From the IMG/VR virus record IMGVR_UViG_3300048837_000745, positions 1 through 38,842 of that record: DNA of 38,842 bases, one strand, 5' to 3'. Positions within the stretch are counted from its first letter, which is position 1. Each line of letters opens with the position of its first letter. Source of the DNA: a virus. Made by a program: the position numbers and the translations under genes. The notes under the pieces were generated by a model. The model was not told where the DNA came from, made no database searches, and was given only the letters and a program-made list of their open reading frames with translations. Shown here one piece after another: positions 25,115-31,677 of this stretch.

Positions 25115-25847
25115 CGTGGGATGTCGCTGGTAGGGGCTTGGCAGTCGGATCAGGGAACTCGACGTCTCGGCTTTCATAGCACGCTCTAGCGTCATACACG
25201 CTCTCCCTCTCCCATCTAGTCTCTAAGATGCCTTGAAGCCATAAAGAGTTTGCAGCTACGTGCATAAGGGTTGGAGTATCAGTGTGATACATGCCGATTG
25301 TGTGCCCTATTTCATGGGCAACGATGACAACGCTAGGCGTAAAAAAACTAAAAGAGGGCTCTCCGACCCTATTAACAAGCATATTGCCTATAGAGATTCG
25401 GTCTTTATTTCTGTAGGTAACTCGGTCGACGGTGCAGACAGAAAGCGCCACTCCTCCTACATAAATAAGCCCCTCCTCAGAAAGCATAGGAGAGACTACA
25501 TAGTGAACTAAGTCGGCTCTGCGCGTTAGCCTCGCATTCAAGCGGGTGCTACGAATAGCATAAAGACGCTGAGTCTGCTGAGAAAGCTGATTATACTGGC
25601 CCTTCAGGGGGTCTTTATAGAACCTGAAGCGAAATCTAATGGCGGGTTTTATGGGATTTCTTAGCGCGTGAAGCCTTTTTGCCTCTAGCACAACGGAGCG
25701 AACAAAATCTCTTGGCGGGACTCCTTCTGGCCACTCGTCGTTCTCTAAGACCGCTACGAGTCCTTTGAGTTCGTAGGCTTTTGCTTCTTGTCCTGTGAAT
25801 CCCAGAAGTACCGCCCAAAGGCACGCGCATAAGGCCAATAAGTGCAT
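25089..25847 (-). CDS. Secreted metzincin-type zinc metalloprotease
   Basis: 252 residues from an ATG with a strong site (GGAGGATATATG); an in-frame codon 21 bases upstream is not needed. Residues 1-25 form a signal peptide (LLALCACLWAVLLG, then TGQEAKA). The catalytic motif HEIGHTIGMYHTD is at residues 178-190: His178, His182 and His188 bind zinc, Glu179 is the general base. A Met-turn candidate (TPTLMH, Met195) lies close behind, shorter than the usual spacing. The rest has no recognisable prodomain. It overlaps neighbours at both ends and sits between a lipase-like gene and DUF5675, so a role in host exit or envelope degradation is likely. Substrate unknown. Confidence 0.85.
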   Translation of the reverse strand: MHLLALCACLWAVLLGFTGQEAKAYELKGLVAVLENDEWPEGVPPRDFVRSVVLEAKRLHALRNPIKPAIRFRFRFYKDPLKGQYNQLSQQTQRLYAIRSTRLNARLTRRADLVHYVVSPMLSEEGLIYVGGVALSVCTVDRVTYRNKDRISIGNMLVNRVGEPSFSFFTPSVVIVAHEIGHTIGMYHTDTPTLMHVAANSLWLQGILETRWERESVYDARACYESRDVEFPDPTAKPLPATSHDGCVIMEG

Positions 25848-26107
25848 ATATCCTCCGCCATCCGGCAACGCTTAAATGAGTCAGGCTCTTTGGAAGCTAT
25901 CAAAGTCCACCGCCAGAACAAAGACCAATCGACCTCGGATAGGCGCTCTTCTCCGCTCTTAGAATTCAGAAAACTTATGTCATGAAGCTCTGCTGCGCGG
26001 TCCATCCATTCGGGCGGGCGAAAGGGGCCAACACCAGCGCGATTGCTTGGGTCAGGCGGGAATTGGTTAATAATCCACTTAAGCGGATTGCGCCAAAAGC
26101 TACTCAT
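25754..26107 (-). CDS. Possible phospholipase A2-like protein
   Basis: 117 residues from the ATG that overlaps the fibre gene stop (ATGAGTAG), with AGGG upstream. The segment RPPEWMDRAAELHDISF contains the His-Asp dyad in a helix preceded by Asp and Ala, as in phospholipase A2 active sites, and EVDWSLFWRW could be the second helix with its conserved Asp. The calcium loop (normally Cys-Gly-Pro-Gly) is not evident; only NRAGVGPFRPP is there. So the fold is plausible and the activity uncertain. It overlaps the metalloprotease start by 94 bases. Confidence 0.5.
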   Translation of the reverse strand: MSSFWRNPLKWIINQFPPDPSNRAGVGPFRPPEWMDRAAELHDISFLNSKSGEERLSEVDWSLFWRWTLIASKEPDSFKRCRMAEDICTYWPYARAFGRYFWDSQDKKQKPTNSKDS

Positions 26108-27059
26108 AGCGCCCTGTCCGCATGTTGTATCTAAGAACGGTGCCGTCATCGCCCTTTATCCCGTCAACTCCGTTCCCTCCGCCCAGAAACCCAGAACCAC
26201 CAGCTCCGCCTAACCCACCTTCGGCAGTAATCGAGCCACCTTCATCCACGAGCTGTTCATACGCCATCACGAGAACTCCTCCTCCTCCTCCCCCTCCTCC
26301 TCCTGCTCCTCCGATTGCCCCAATTCCTAAAATGCTCGCATCTCCGCCTTTTCCGCCTTGGCCTCCTCGCACAGAAATAATGCCGCCAGAAACAATGCGA
26401 ACATAGCGAGCGAAAATCATCAGTACACGGCCACCTGCGCCGCCGCCCCCACCACCGGGGCCAGAGGTTCCGCCATCACCAGAGCCTCCACCGCCCCCTC
26501 CGCCACCAGTTCCAGCTTCAGACAGCGCAAATGCCGTGTTGCTTGCCCCAGTTCCTCTAAAAACTATGTCAAAAATAGCACCGGGGGCTGAACGCTGAGA
26601 GCCTCGATTCCCGTTACTACCAGCGCCACCAACCCCAGAGCCGTCTCCGCCTTTTGAGCCGTTGCCGCCAAGTCCGCCAAGGTAGATTCGGTTTGCAGTG
26701 ATTGTTCCTGCGGCGGCAGAAACTCCGTTCACGATGCCACCCGCGCCCCCAACTCGGCCTGCGAAATTCGGCCCGCAAAATCGCACTGCGCCTGAGGCAG
26801 CAACGCCACCAGCGCCAGCGGTTCCTGAAGTCTGGCCAACACCACCGGCATTTCCTACGCCCGAAATAGTTCCAGCGACGGTGAGAAGATTATTGACGAA
26901 GATAATATTCCCGTCAGGAGAGAGTGTTACGCCTGCGTTGACGGTCAAGTCGGTGTAGTACTGATTGTTGGTAAGGGTAGTGTTGACCGAAATAGTAGCG
27001 GAACCACTTGCGCCATTCCCGAGCCATGCGCGCATGTCAGTTGGAGGAATGACTAGCAT
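26100..27059 (-). CDS. Glycine-rich tail fibre / adhesin-like protein
   Basis: 319 residues. An N-terminal beta module (TISVNTTLTNNQYYTDLTVN, then GVTLSPDGNIIFVNNLLTVA) is followed by about 200 residues of polyglycine-type sequence with runs of up to nine glycines (TGGGGGGGGSGDGGTSGPG). Glycine-rich shells of this sort occur in phage adhesins, where sandwiched polyglycine helices carry receptor-binding loops. Start shares TAATG with the previous stop. The end overlaps the next gene by 8 bases. Receptor unknown. Confidence 0.65.
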   Translation of the reverse strand: MLVIPPTDMRAWLGNGASGSATISVNTTLTNNQYYTDLTVNAGVTLSPDGNIIFVNNLLTVAGTISGVGNAGGVGQTSGTAGAGGVAASGAVRFCGPNFAGRVGGAGGIVNGVSAAAGTITANRIYLGGLGGNGSKGGDGSGVGGAGSNGNRGSQRSAPGAIFDIVFRGTGASNTAFALSEAGTGGGGGGGGSGDGGTSGPGGGGGGAGGRVLMIFARYVRIVSGGIISVRGGQGGKGGDASILGIGAIGGAGGGGGGGGGVLVMAYEQLVDEGGSITAEGGLGGAGGSGFLGGGNGVDGIKGDDGTVLRYNMRTGRYE

Positions 27060-28435
27060 TACGCCTCCACTTCAGTGACAAGCATGTTCCCGCTCGCTAC
27101 GGGCCAAATGCCCGTAACAATCCCAGAGTAATCGCCGGGGTTAATCTTGTAGTACCCGCCGGGCAAGACCTGCGCGGTGTAGCTTATTGTCGCGGCGCTT
27201 GAGCCCTTCTTTAGATAGCAAACGTAAGAAGAGTCATTATAGAACTCGGCCTCTTTCCTATCTGCGTTAGCTGCAAGCAGTGTGACAGACGAAGCTGATG
27301 CTGCTACCTGCGTTACGACTGAAGTAGCGCCGCCGGGGATGTTCGTGATCGTAACATCGTTGGTGTTGCAGGCGGTTACTTTGGTATTTAGGGATGCGAG
27401 CGTGGTTTCTGTGGCTACACTAACAGCGCTTGTACCAGAGCGTATTTCGACATGTGCGGAGCGCGCTTGCGACATCCGGATAGTGCCGATCTGCCCATTA
27501 GTGGCGTCAGTTGTGACCGAGGCGTTGTACTCAGCGCCCATGCGTAGCTGACCGGTTAAGGTCTTGGTACTGCTAGCGGCGGTTTGAAGCTTGTCACTAA
27601 GGGCCAATAGAGTTACTTCAGTGGCAAGGGCGTTATCTGTCCGGGGAAGCGAGTCAAAATTTACTTGAGGTTGAGAGCGGAATTGAACGGAAAGAGAAGA
27701 GCCTCCGACAGATGCTGTTACGCGAACACGAAACAGAGGATACTGCAATAAATTCACTGCGCCGATAAGAGCATCAGTGCCACTTCCGGCAAGAAATGAT
27801 GCCGTAGAAATCTCCGCTACAAATTCCCCATCTACAGGGAACCGAGCCGTGATCCATGCCGGATAATAATTCACCCCATTGTCTGGAGAAAATTCAAACG
27901 CCACTGTGCTTGCGCCGGAGAACGGGGCCCCTCCCTCTCGCATGTAAAGAAACGCAGTCGAGTAGCCATTGCTAGGAAGCGCCGTTGGTGAAGCGGTTTG
28001 AGCGACTGCGTTTAGCGTGAAGGAGTCTTCAATGAAATTCCCGCTCGGCAGGCCCGCCCCCTGCACCTCAATCACCCCAGAAGAGTCCGTCTTAGGAGGA
28101 AGGTATCTTCTGAGGGAGAAGGCTTCCCCGGCGGATGGGGCGGTAGCAAGTAGCTGCCCGATGGTAAGAGTGTTGGTAGAAACTGCGGTTACAGAAAGGA
28201 CCCTAGATTGTAATAGGATAATATCCCCGGGGCGAGCTGAGGCTTCTATCCCTGTTATTGAGAGAGTGGTGGTAGTAGAGCCAGAAGCAAGGGTACCAGA
28301 GGTAACTTCGTATGCAGAAGTCCAAGAAATAGTATCAGGCCCTTGGCGCTTATGCTGAACTGGATTAACGGTAGTTGGGGTAACTGTGGTTCTGCTCTCA
28401 ATGTCAGTAGACTTAAACCCCGTTATCTGGGTCAT
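27059..28435 (-). CDS. Virion protein, probably baseplate or fibre associated
   Basis: 458 residues, rich in Ser, Thr and Val with short beta repeats (SGTLASGSTTTTLSITGIEA; VSVATETTLASLNTKVTAC). Composition and its place directly upstream of the glycine-rich fibre gene suggest a fibre, spike or decoration protein. No family recognised; the C-terminal GYYKINPGDYSGIVTGIWPV segment is of the kind seen in phage surface proteins. Confidence 0.55.
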   Translation of the reverse strand: MTQITGFKSTDIESRTTVTPTTVNPVQHKRQGPDTISWTSAYEVTSGTLASGSTTTTLSITGIEASARPGDIILLQSRVLSVTAVSTNTLTIGQLLATAPSAGEAFSLRRYLPPKTDSSGVIEVQGAGLPSGNFIEDSFTLNAVAQTASPTALPSNGYSTAFLYMREGGAPFSGASTVAFEFSPDNGVNYYPAWITARFPVDGEFVAEISTASFLAGSGTDALIGAVNLLQYPLFRVRVTASVGGSSLSVQFRSQPQVNFDSLPRTDNALATEVTLLALSDKLQTAASSTKTLTGQLRMGAEYNASVTTDATNGQIGTIRMSQARSAHVEIRSGTSAVSVATETTLASLNTKVTACNTNDVTITNIPGGATSVVTQVAASASSVTLLAANADRKEAEFYNDSSYVCYLKKGSSAATISYTAQVLPGGYYKINPGDYSGIVTGIWPVASGNMLVTEVEA

Positions 28436-28868
28436 CCTTATACCCCATCAAATCTTCCCCGCTCTTAACCTCAGAGCGAGAAGCCGCATGACTACTAAGC
28501 TTAATAAAGACCTGCTCAATTAAGTGCGCTATGTCTATAGCATTCTGCTTCATCGTTCTTGCGTCAAGCCCGCCCCTCCCATCCGAAGAGGTTAAGCCCC
28601 CAAGAAGAGCTTGAGCTGCCCCGTTGACCGCAAGGGTTTGGAGGACCTGAGGAAGGGTAGTCCCCTGAAGAAAGTTAGAAACCCCCTTAAGAGAGTCCGC
28701 AATAACCTCTAGGGCGACCGTCTCCCTCTCCCTTAATTGAGGAGATGTATCCCCGAGATGGTTCGCTGCAAGTCGGCTGTCCACTGATGCTCGCAGCTCC
28801 GGCACCCTATGCACAGAAACGGCTGGGCTATCTGAATCGCAAACTGGTTTTTCTGACACTTTGGACAT
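28413..28868 (-). CDS. Small protein of unknown function in the first late genes
   Basis: 151 residues if it starts at ATG 28868. The first 45 residues are coded inside the zinc-ribbon gene and look like a shadow of it. A GTG at 28784, with GGAG upstream, would give a shorter protein and a smaller overlap. The later part is helical (AIDIAHLIEQVFIKLSS) with a hydrophobic middle (QVLQTLAVNGAAQALLGGL). No family recognised. Confidence 0.5.
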   Translation of the reverse strand: MSKVSEKPVCDSDSPAVSVHRVPELRASVDSRLAANHLGDTSPQLRERETVALEVIADSLKGVSNFLQGTTLPQVLQTLAVNGAAQALLGGLTSSDGRGGLDARTMKQNAIDIAHLIEQVFIKLSSHAASRSEVKSGEDLMGYKDDPDNGV

Positions 28869-29107
28869 TTAAGGGTTTCCTCTGGCAAAACAGGCTCAAA
28901 CTTAAGGAACTCTATGTCCGCAAAGAACTCAAAAGAGCAGTTGCGGCATGAGAAATCTATATAATCCCCCCTATTGTCTGCAAAAAACCAAGGCTTAGAG
29001 CAGTTAGGGCAGGGCAGATGCCCATTAGGGATTTTAAGAAGCTCCCTCATATCAAGGGAGGTAATAGCGACGGTGGTTTTCTCTCTGAAATCAGAAGTTT
29101 TCTTCAT
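28733..29107 (-). CDS. Double zinc-ribbon protein
   Basis: 124 residues from the ATG in the ATGA overlap at 29107. Four CxxC pairs are present: CPNC and CRNC in the first half, CPKC and CRSC in the second, giving two tandem zinc ribbons of about 25-30 residues spacing. Zinc ribbons of this size commonly bind nucleic acid or act as structural modules. It is the second gene of the late operon, where a transcription or packaging regulator is possible. The specific role is unknown. Confidence 0.75.
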   Translation of the reverse strand: MKKTSDFREKTTVAITSLDMRELLKIPNGHLPCPNCSKPWFFADNRGDYIDFSCRNCSFEFFADIEFLKFEPVLPEETLKCPKCQKNQFAIQIAQPFLCIGCRSCEHQWTADLQRTISGIHLLN

Positions 29108-29391
29108 CGCTTCCACCCCAAATACTTACGCTCTGCGTAAATAGCATCCTCAATAGGAGAGAACTCAGCATTTATCCCGTGGTCTGCTATCGCCGCCCTA
29201 ACCCCAGCAGCATGACCGTCGATGTAAGCCTTCTTGAGCCACTTATCAAAGACCTGAGCAATAGCCCCATCAGCCTCCTCAAGAGCCTCATCCCCATCCT
29301 CATGCTGAGTTATGAGATACCCAAGCTGAGATGCTAAAGCCTCCCTTATGTCCTGACGAAAAGCCGAATACTCTAAATTTACCTCTTGCAT
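29104..29391 (-). CDS. First gene of the late operon, unknown function
   Basis: 95 residues, start preceded by AAGGAGG. Acidic and helical (EYSAFRQDIREALASQLGYL; EDGDEALEEADGAIAQVFDK), no recognisable motif. It begins the leftward operon, so the late promoter should lie in the non-coding region to its right. Overlaps the zinc-ribbon gene by 4 bases. Confidence 0.6.
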   Translation of the reverse strand: MQEVNLEYSAFRQDIREALASQLGYLITQHEDGDEALEEADGAIAQVFDKWLKKAYIDGHAAGVRAAIADHGINAEFSPIEDAIYAERKYLGWKR

Positions 29392-29482
29392 AAACTATGC
29401 CTCCTTGTTTATCCTTGGGGGGTCATTCTCCTTGTTTAGATGCTTTTCCTCCCGGGGGGCGTCTATTCATTCTTGACGGCAC
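29392..29482 (-). promoter_or_regulatory. Late operon leader with repeated ribosome sites
   Basis: The leftward leader has two AAGGAG sites. The distal one precedes a five-codon frame (ATGACCCCCCAAGGATAA) and the proximal one precedes the first gene. I cannot identify a convincing -35/-10 here. The short frame may be a leader peptide or only a chance start. Confidence 0.35.
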
Positions 29483-29522
29483 GGCCCCCCTACTAGTCCA
29501 TAGCTGGTAGGGGGGATTTTTT
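29483..29522 (+). terminator. Strong rightward intrinsic terminator
   Basis: CCCCCCTACTAG pairs with CTGGTAGGGGGG (12 bp, one G-U) around a 7-base loop, followed by ATTTTTT. It acts on rightward transcripts entering from the late region, where every gene is leftward, so it would stop antisense transcription or end a short RNA. Confidence 0.85.
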
Positions 29523-29604
29523 GCCTCCACACCTTACTTCCCCCTTGAAGAAAATACTAGTCTTTTGTTACCCTAGACTTCTAATGTCTAAATCCTCCTC
29601 GTCA

Positions 29605-29980
29605 TCCGTACCGGCCAACGAAGGAGCAAAAACAATACACCTCGGGAGGGGGCTTGTTGCCGGTTGAACTGCGGACAGTGATTTAAGCCGCATATATCCT
29701 TAATGCTGCCTTACTTGGTACTAAGGACGAAGGCCGCTGCTTCGGGACACTATGGCACGAAGAACGTGTAAGACCCGAGCTGGTGATTGAATATAAAGAG
29801 CCGACAGAGTAGCCACGGCCCACGATAGATAGCGTGTTCTTAAGTAAGGTGGCCTAGGCGAAGGGGCGGAACTCATGGATTGGTGAACAGTCCGATAACC
29901 GGGGGAGGCATCCCCCGACCCCCACGGGGAGGTAGTGAGTCCGCAGTAGCCCAAGACCAATCAGTCCAATCCACGCAAAC
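29605..29980 (+). ncRNA. Candidate structured RNA with long-range helices
   Basis: No convincing gene lies here; a leftward 79-codon frame is present but not protein-like. Complementary segments are dense. CCGGCCAAC (29611) pairs with GTTGCCGG (29656) with one bulge. CTGCGGAC (29669) pairs exactly with GTCCGCAG (29939). GCTTCGGGACAC (29739) pairs with GTGT...CCCGAGC (29766-29780). GCCTTACTT (29708) pairs with AAGTAAGGT (29842) with one G-U. TGGATTGG (29876) pairs with CCAATCCA (29966), and a 7-bp GGCA-looped hairpin begins at 29900. The hairpin GGATTG/CAGTCC at 29877 needs one G-U that would be A-C on the other strand, favouring the plus strand. CTTACTT lies in the loop of CCTTA/TAAGG, which would make a pseudoknot. 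It does not match tmRNA, RNase P, 6S or intron cores that I can recognise. A DNA-level role such as an origin is an alternative. Confidence 0.5.
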
Positions 29981-29984
29981 CAAC

Positions 29985-30012
29985 TTGTTTACACTCATTT
30001 GAGCTGTATACA
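29985..30012 (+). promoter_or_regulatory. Promoter family member 1
   Basis: TTGTTT, 16 bases, TATACA. The -10 lies in the 10-base palindrome CTGTATACAG, followed by nine G residues. TGTTTACA at 29986 is a half-copy of the palindrome. Weaker fit than the other two members; the rightward transcript would enter a region without a clear gene. Confidence 0.5.
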
Positions 30013-30396
30013 GGGGGGGGGCTTTTTAGTGGCCAAAGCTCAGCTAACGGAATCTATGTCTTGGTAATAATGCAAGAATCGTGCCAACATGAAACAGAGA
30101 TGGCTAAAGAAGAAACAGCCCCGTCTCCTCCCTCTCTAAAAAATAAAAAAATAATGGATACGTGACGTATAGGCGTCAACCACACCCCACCCCTTGGCGT
30201 CCTACCCCCCTCCCTATAAAACAGGGGCTCAGGCTAGGAGCTCTGCCGCTTGGCATGATTGTTGCATAGCCTAGGAAGTAGGCGTTAGTTGACTAGTAAT
30301 TAAAAACTGGTTTCCTATTATGCAGTGGGAGGGGGCTTGCTGACCAAGCCGCATGCTGCTATATAACGGTGTTGTTAGTGTCCCACGGTGGGACGG
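30013..30396. other. Non-coding intergenic region
   Basis: I see no credible gene. The region holds a run of nine G residues at 30013-30021, the hairpin TGACG/CGTCA around 30162, a sigma54-like sequence at 30250-30267, and a GGGAGGGGGCTTG...AAGCCGCAT element at 30327-30354 that matches one at 29644-29693. Two short open frames at 30070-30165 are too short to call. This is where leftward late promoters or a replication origin could sit. Confidence 0.6.
30250..30267 (+). promoter_or_regulatory. Sigma54-like -24/-12 sequence
   Basis: TTGGCATGATTGTTGCAT has GG and GC dinucleotides at the spacing of the consensus TGGCACG-N4-TTGCA, with one mismatch (C to T) in the -24 box. Phage sigma54 promoters are rare and there is no gene directly downstream, so a chance match is the likelier reading. 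Confidence 0.25.
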
Positions 30397-30822
30397 TTAG
30401 TGCTTGTTGGTAGCCTTGGTTAATGCCTCAGCCACGCGAGCATAAGCCTCAACATCTCGTCCTATCCTTGCCGAAATCCTTGTCATATCGTGTATTGGGG
30501 CCGAATATCTAGAGATATACCCATTTACCCATGACCATTGACCGAATAAATTGTAGTAAGCACCGCGAGTGATAGCCTTGGCGAGTCTCCGCATTAAACG
30601 ATGTTTCATTGGGCGTATCTGAGACTTGGTTTGGTAACTCAGGTGTGTCGGTAACCCTTTGAATCTGCCTGAAATATGGTATGTAGTAGTTTTATAGCGC
30701 TCCGCTGCCTCCGCCTTTAGCCGTTCCCGCTCAATCTTTTTTAGATCTTTCTCGCTTTTCCCTTGCATCTCACTAGTAGCTGTATTACAGTTGCTCTTGT
30801 CGGTAGGGAGTTTCTTGCTCAT
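30397..30822 (-). CDS. Basic protein of unknown function
   Basis: 141 residues from ATG 30822 (MSKKLPTDKSN); an in-frame start six codons upstream is less plausible. Strongly basic, with a Lys/Glu helix (KSEKDLKKIERERLKAEAAE) and an Arg/Lys-rich middle (QIRPMKHRLMRRLAKAITRG). Its charge suits nucleic-acid binding but no motif is seen. It is divergent from the short gene at 30865, with 42 bases between the two starts. Ribosome site weak. Confidence 0.55.
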   Translation of the reverse strand: MSKKLPTDKSNCNTATSEMQGKSEKDLKKIERERLKAEAAERYKTTTYHISGRFKGLPTHLSYQTKSQIRPMKHRLMRRLAKAITRGAYYNLFGQWSWVNGYISRYSAPIHDMTRISARIGRDVEAYARVAEALTKATNKH

Positions 30823-30864
30823 ATCGATAGGATAACACAACTAGACACTAGGAGAATAGACAAT

Positions 30865-30945
30865 ATGGAAGCAACAGAAACCGCGTACTATAATGCGAAG
30901 CCCTCGCGTGGTCATTCGGCGCACGGGGTAAATCTGGCAGCGTAG
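30865..30945 (+). CDS. Very short gene with good ribosome site
   Basis: 26 codons starting MEATETAYYNAKPSRGH, after AGGAGAATAGACAAT, a leader almost identical to the one before the genes at 31674 and 32089. The shared leader is the main evidence for translation. No function can be suggested. Confidence 0.4.
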   Translation: MEATETAYYNAKPSRGHSAHGVNLAA

Positions 30946-30955
30946 CGTATTATGA

Positions 30956-31111
30956 GCCCAATCGCGTGAGGAAATATTCACCCGCGCATTTGAGGCGTAT
31001 TGCTACCGCGAGGGGTACCGCTTCAGCGAATTCGCGCAAGCTGGCCGCCACTGCCTGCCCGACCTGACCCCCGAACTCGTTTCATTAATCGAGCAAGCGT
31101 TAGGCCACTAA
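30956..31111 (+). pseudogene. Protein-like frame without a start codon
   Basis: Open from just after a TGA at 30953 to TAA at 31109; about 51 codons with protein-like composition (FTRAFEAYCYREGYRFSEFA and PDLTPELVSLIEQALGH). No ATG, GTG or TTG is in frame. It is probably the remnant of a gene broken at its 5' end, or reached by a frameshift from the frame beginning at 30954 (ATG AGC CCA). Followed by a long hairpin at 31121. Confidence 0.4.
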
Positions 31112-31120
31112 TCTACAGCC

Positions 31121-31156
31121 GCGAGGCCATCACCTACCCCGGGTGATGTGCCTCGC
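31121..31156. terminator. Bidirectional hairpin between convergent frames
   Basis: GCGAGGCCATCACC pairs with GGTGATG-T-GCCTCGC, a 14-bp stem with one bulged T. There is no strong T-run on either side, so termination efficiency is uncertain. It overlaps the stop codon of the leftward gene. Confidence 0.55.
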
Positions 31157-31495
31157 GTTCTTCGCTCCATCAACCCCTGTCCACTCTCTAAAACATTCAT
31201 CAACCACAGTTTTATATTCAAGGTCTAAGCCTTGGCACACCTCACGGCAAGTCCACCCCGTACGCTCTCCGATCTCACTGACAGGATGAGCATAATGCGC
31301 CCAGCCCTTGAACCAACTTTCAGCCTCTCTCCGCTCAATCGGATTCGGCCCATGCAAGTCCCGCATTGCACGCGCAAGGATGGCCGCAAGCAATGCACGC
31401 TCTCCGCTCTGTTCTCCCTGCCCGAGCACCATTATCTGATACTCAGCCGAATCGCTGGCCCGTACTACCCACGCCATAAAATCATCTTCCGCCAT
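31130..31495 (-). CDS. Protein of unknown function, possible early regulator
   Basis: 121 residues with GAGGC before the ATG. The C-terminal half (RREAESWFKGWAHYAHPVSE, then RTGWTCREVCQGLDL) has the helix spacing of a helix-turn-helix but is not a clear match to any family. It is divergent from the promoter at 31574, next to the early operon, a common position for phage regulators. Function inferred only from place. Confidence 0.55.
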   Translation of the reverse strand: MAEDDFMAWVVRASDSAEYQIMVLGQGEQSGERALLAAILARAMRDLHGPNPIERREAESWFKGWAHYAHPVSEIGERTGWTCREVCQGLDLEYKTVVDECFREWTGVDGAKNARHITRGR

Positions 31496-31573
31496 GCCTC
31501 ATTAGAAGCGCGCAATATAACAAGGGTTCACCAAAAAGACTAAAGAAAAATGAGGGGCAGCCGAAAATAGTTC

Positions 31574-31602
31574 TTGCATGTATTACAGGATACCTGTATA
31601 CA
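31574..31602 (+). promoter_or_regulatory. Promoter family member 2, early operon promoter
   Basis: TTGCAT, 17 bases, TATACA. A perfect 12-base palindrome CCTGTATACAGG (31593-31604) covers the -10. TGTATTACA (31579-31587) lies in the spacer. Transcription should start near 31609, a few bases before the ATG of the leader frame at 31612. The intergenic stretch 31496-31573 shows nothing else. Confidence 0.7.
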
Positions 31603-31611
31603 GGCTCAAGG

Positions 31612-31677
31612 ATGAATGAACAAGTTCCCGTGGTGCAAAACATTACGGGATTAACAACAAGGAGAATAGAGAAATGA
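31612..31677 (+). CDS. Short leader peptide frame coupled to the lipoprotein gene
   Basis: 21 codons starting MNEQVPVVQNITG. It begins within a few bases of the expected transcription start and has no ribosome site, so it would be nearly leaderless. Its TGA overlaps the ATG of the next gene (ATGA), and its coding bases contain the AAGGAG of that gene. A coupling or leader-peptide role is possible; a chance frame is also possible. Confidence 0.4.
   Translation: MNEQVPVVQNITGLTTRRIEK

Noticed and set aside
26122-26406. Proline-rich rightward frame
   Set aside because: Antisense shadow of the polyglycine fibre gene.
26100-29391. Diversity-generating retroelement
   Set aside because: No reverse transcriptase gene and no template/variable repeat pair seen near the fibre genes.
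29721-29960. 79-codon leftward frame in the control region
   Set aside because: No ribosome site and no protein-like pattern; it coincides with the complementary segments of the candidate RNA.
29600-29980. Group I or group II intron, tmRNA or RNase P RNA
   Set aside because: The conserved core motifs of these RNAs are not found (no domain V, no P7 core, no tRNA-like end, no GAGGAAAGUC).
30070-30165. Short rightward frames starting at 30070 and 30089
   Set aside because: 31 and 16 codons, no ribosome site, no shared leader.
29392-31130. tRNA genes and integration site
   Set aside because: No TPsiC-like GGTTCGA arm with matching acceptor stem was seen and no integrase is encoded, so an att site cannot be supported.
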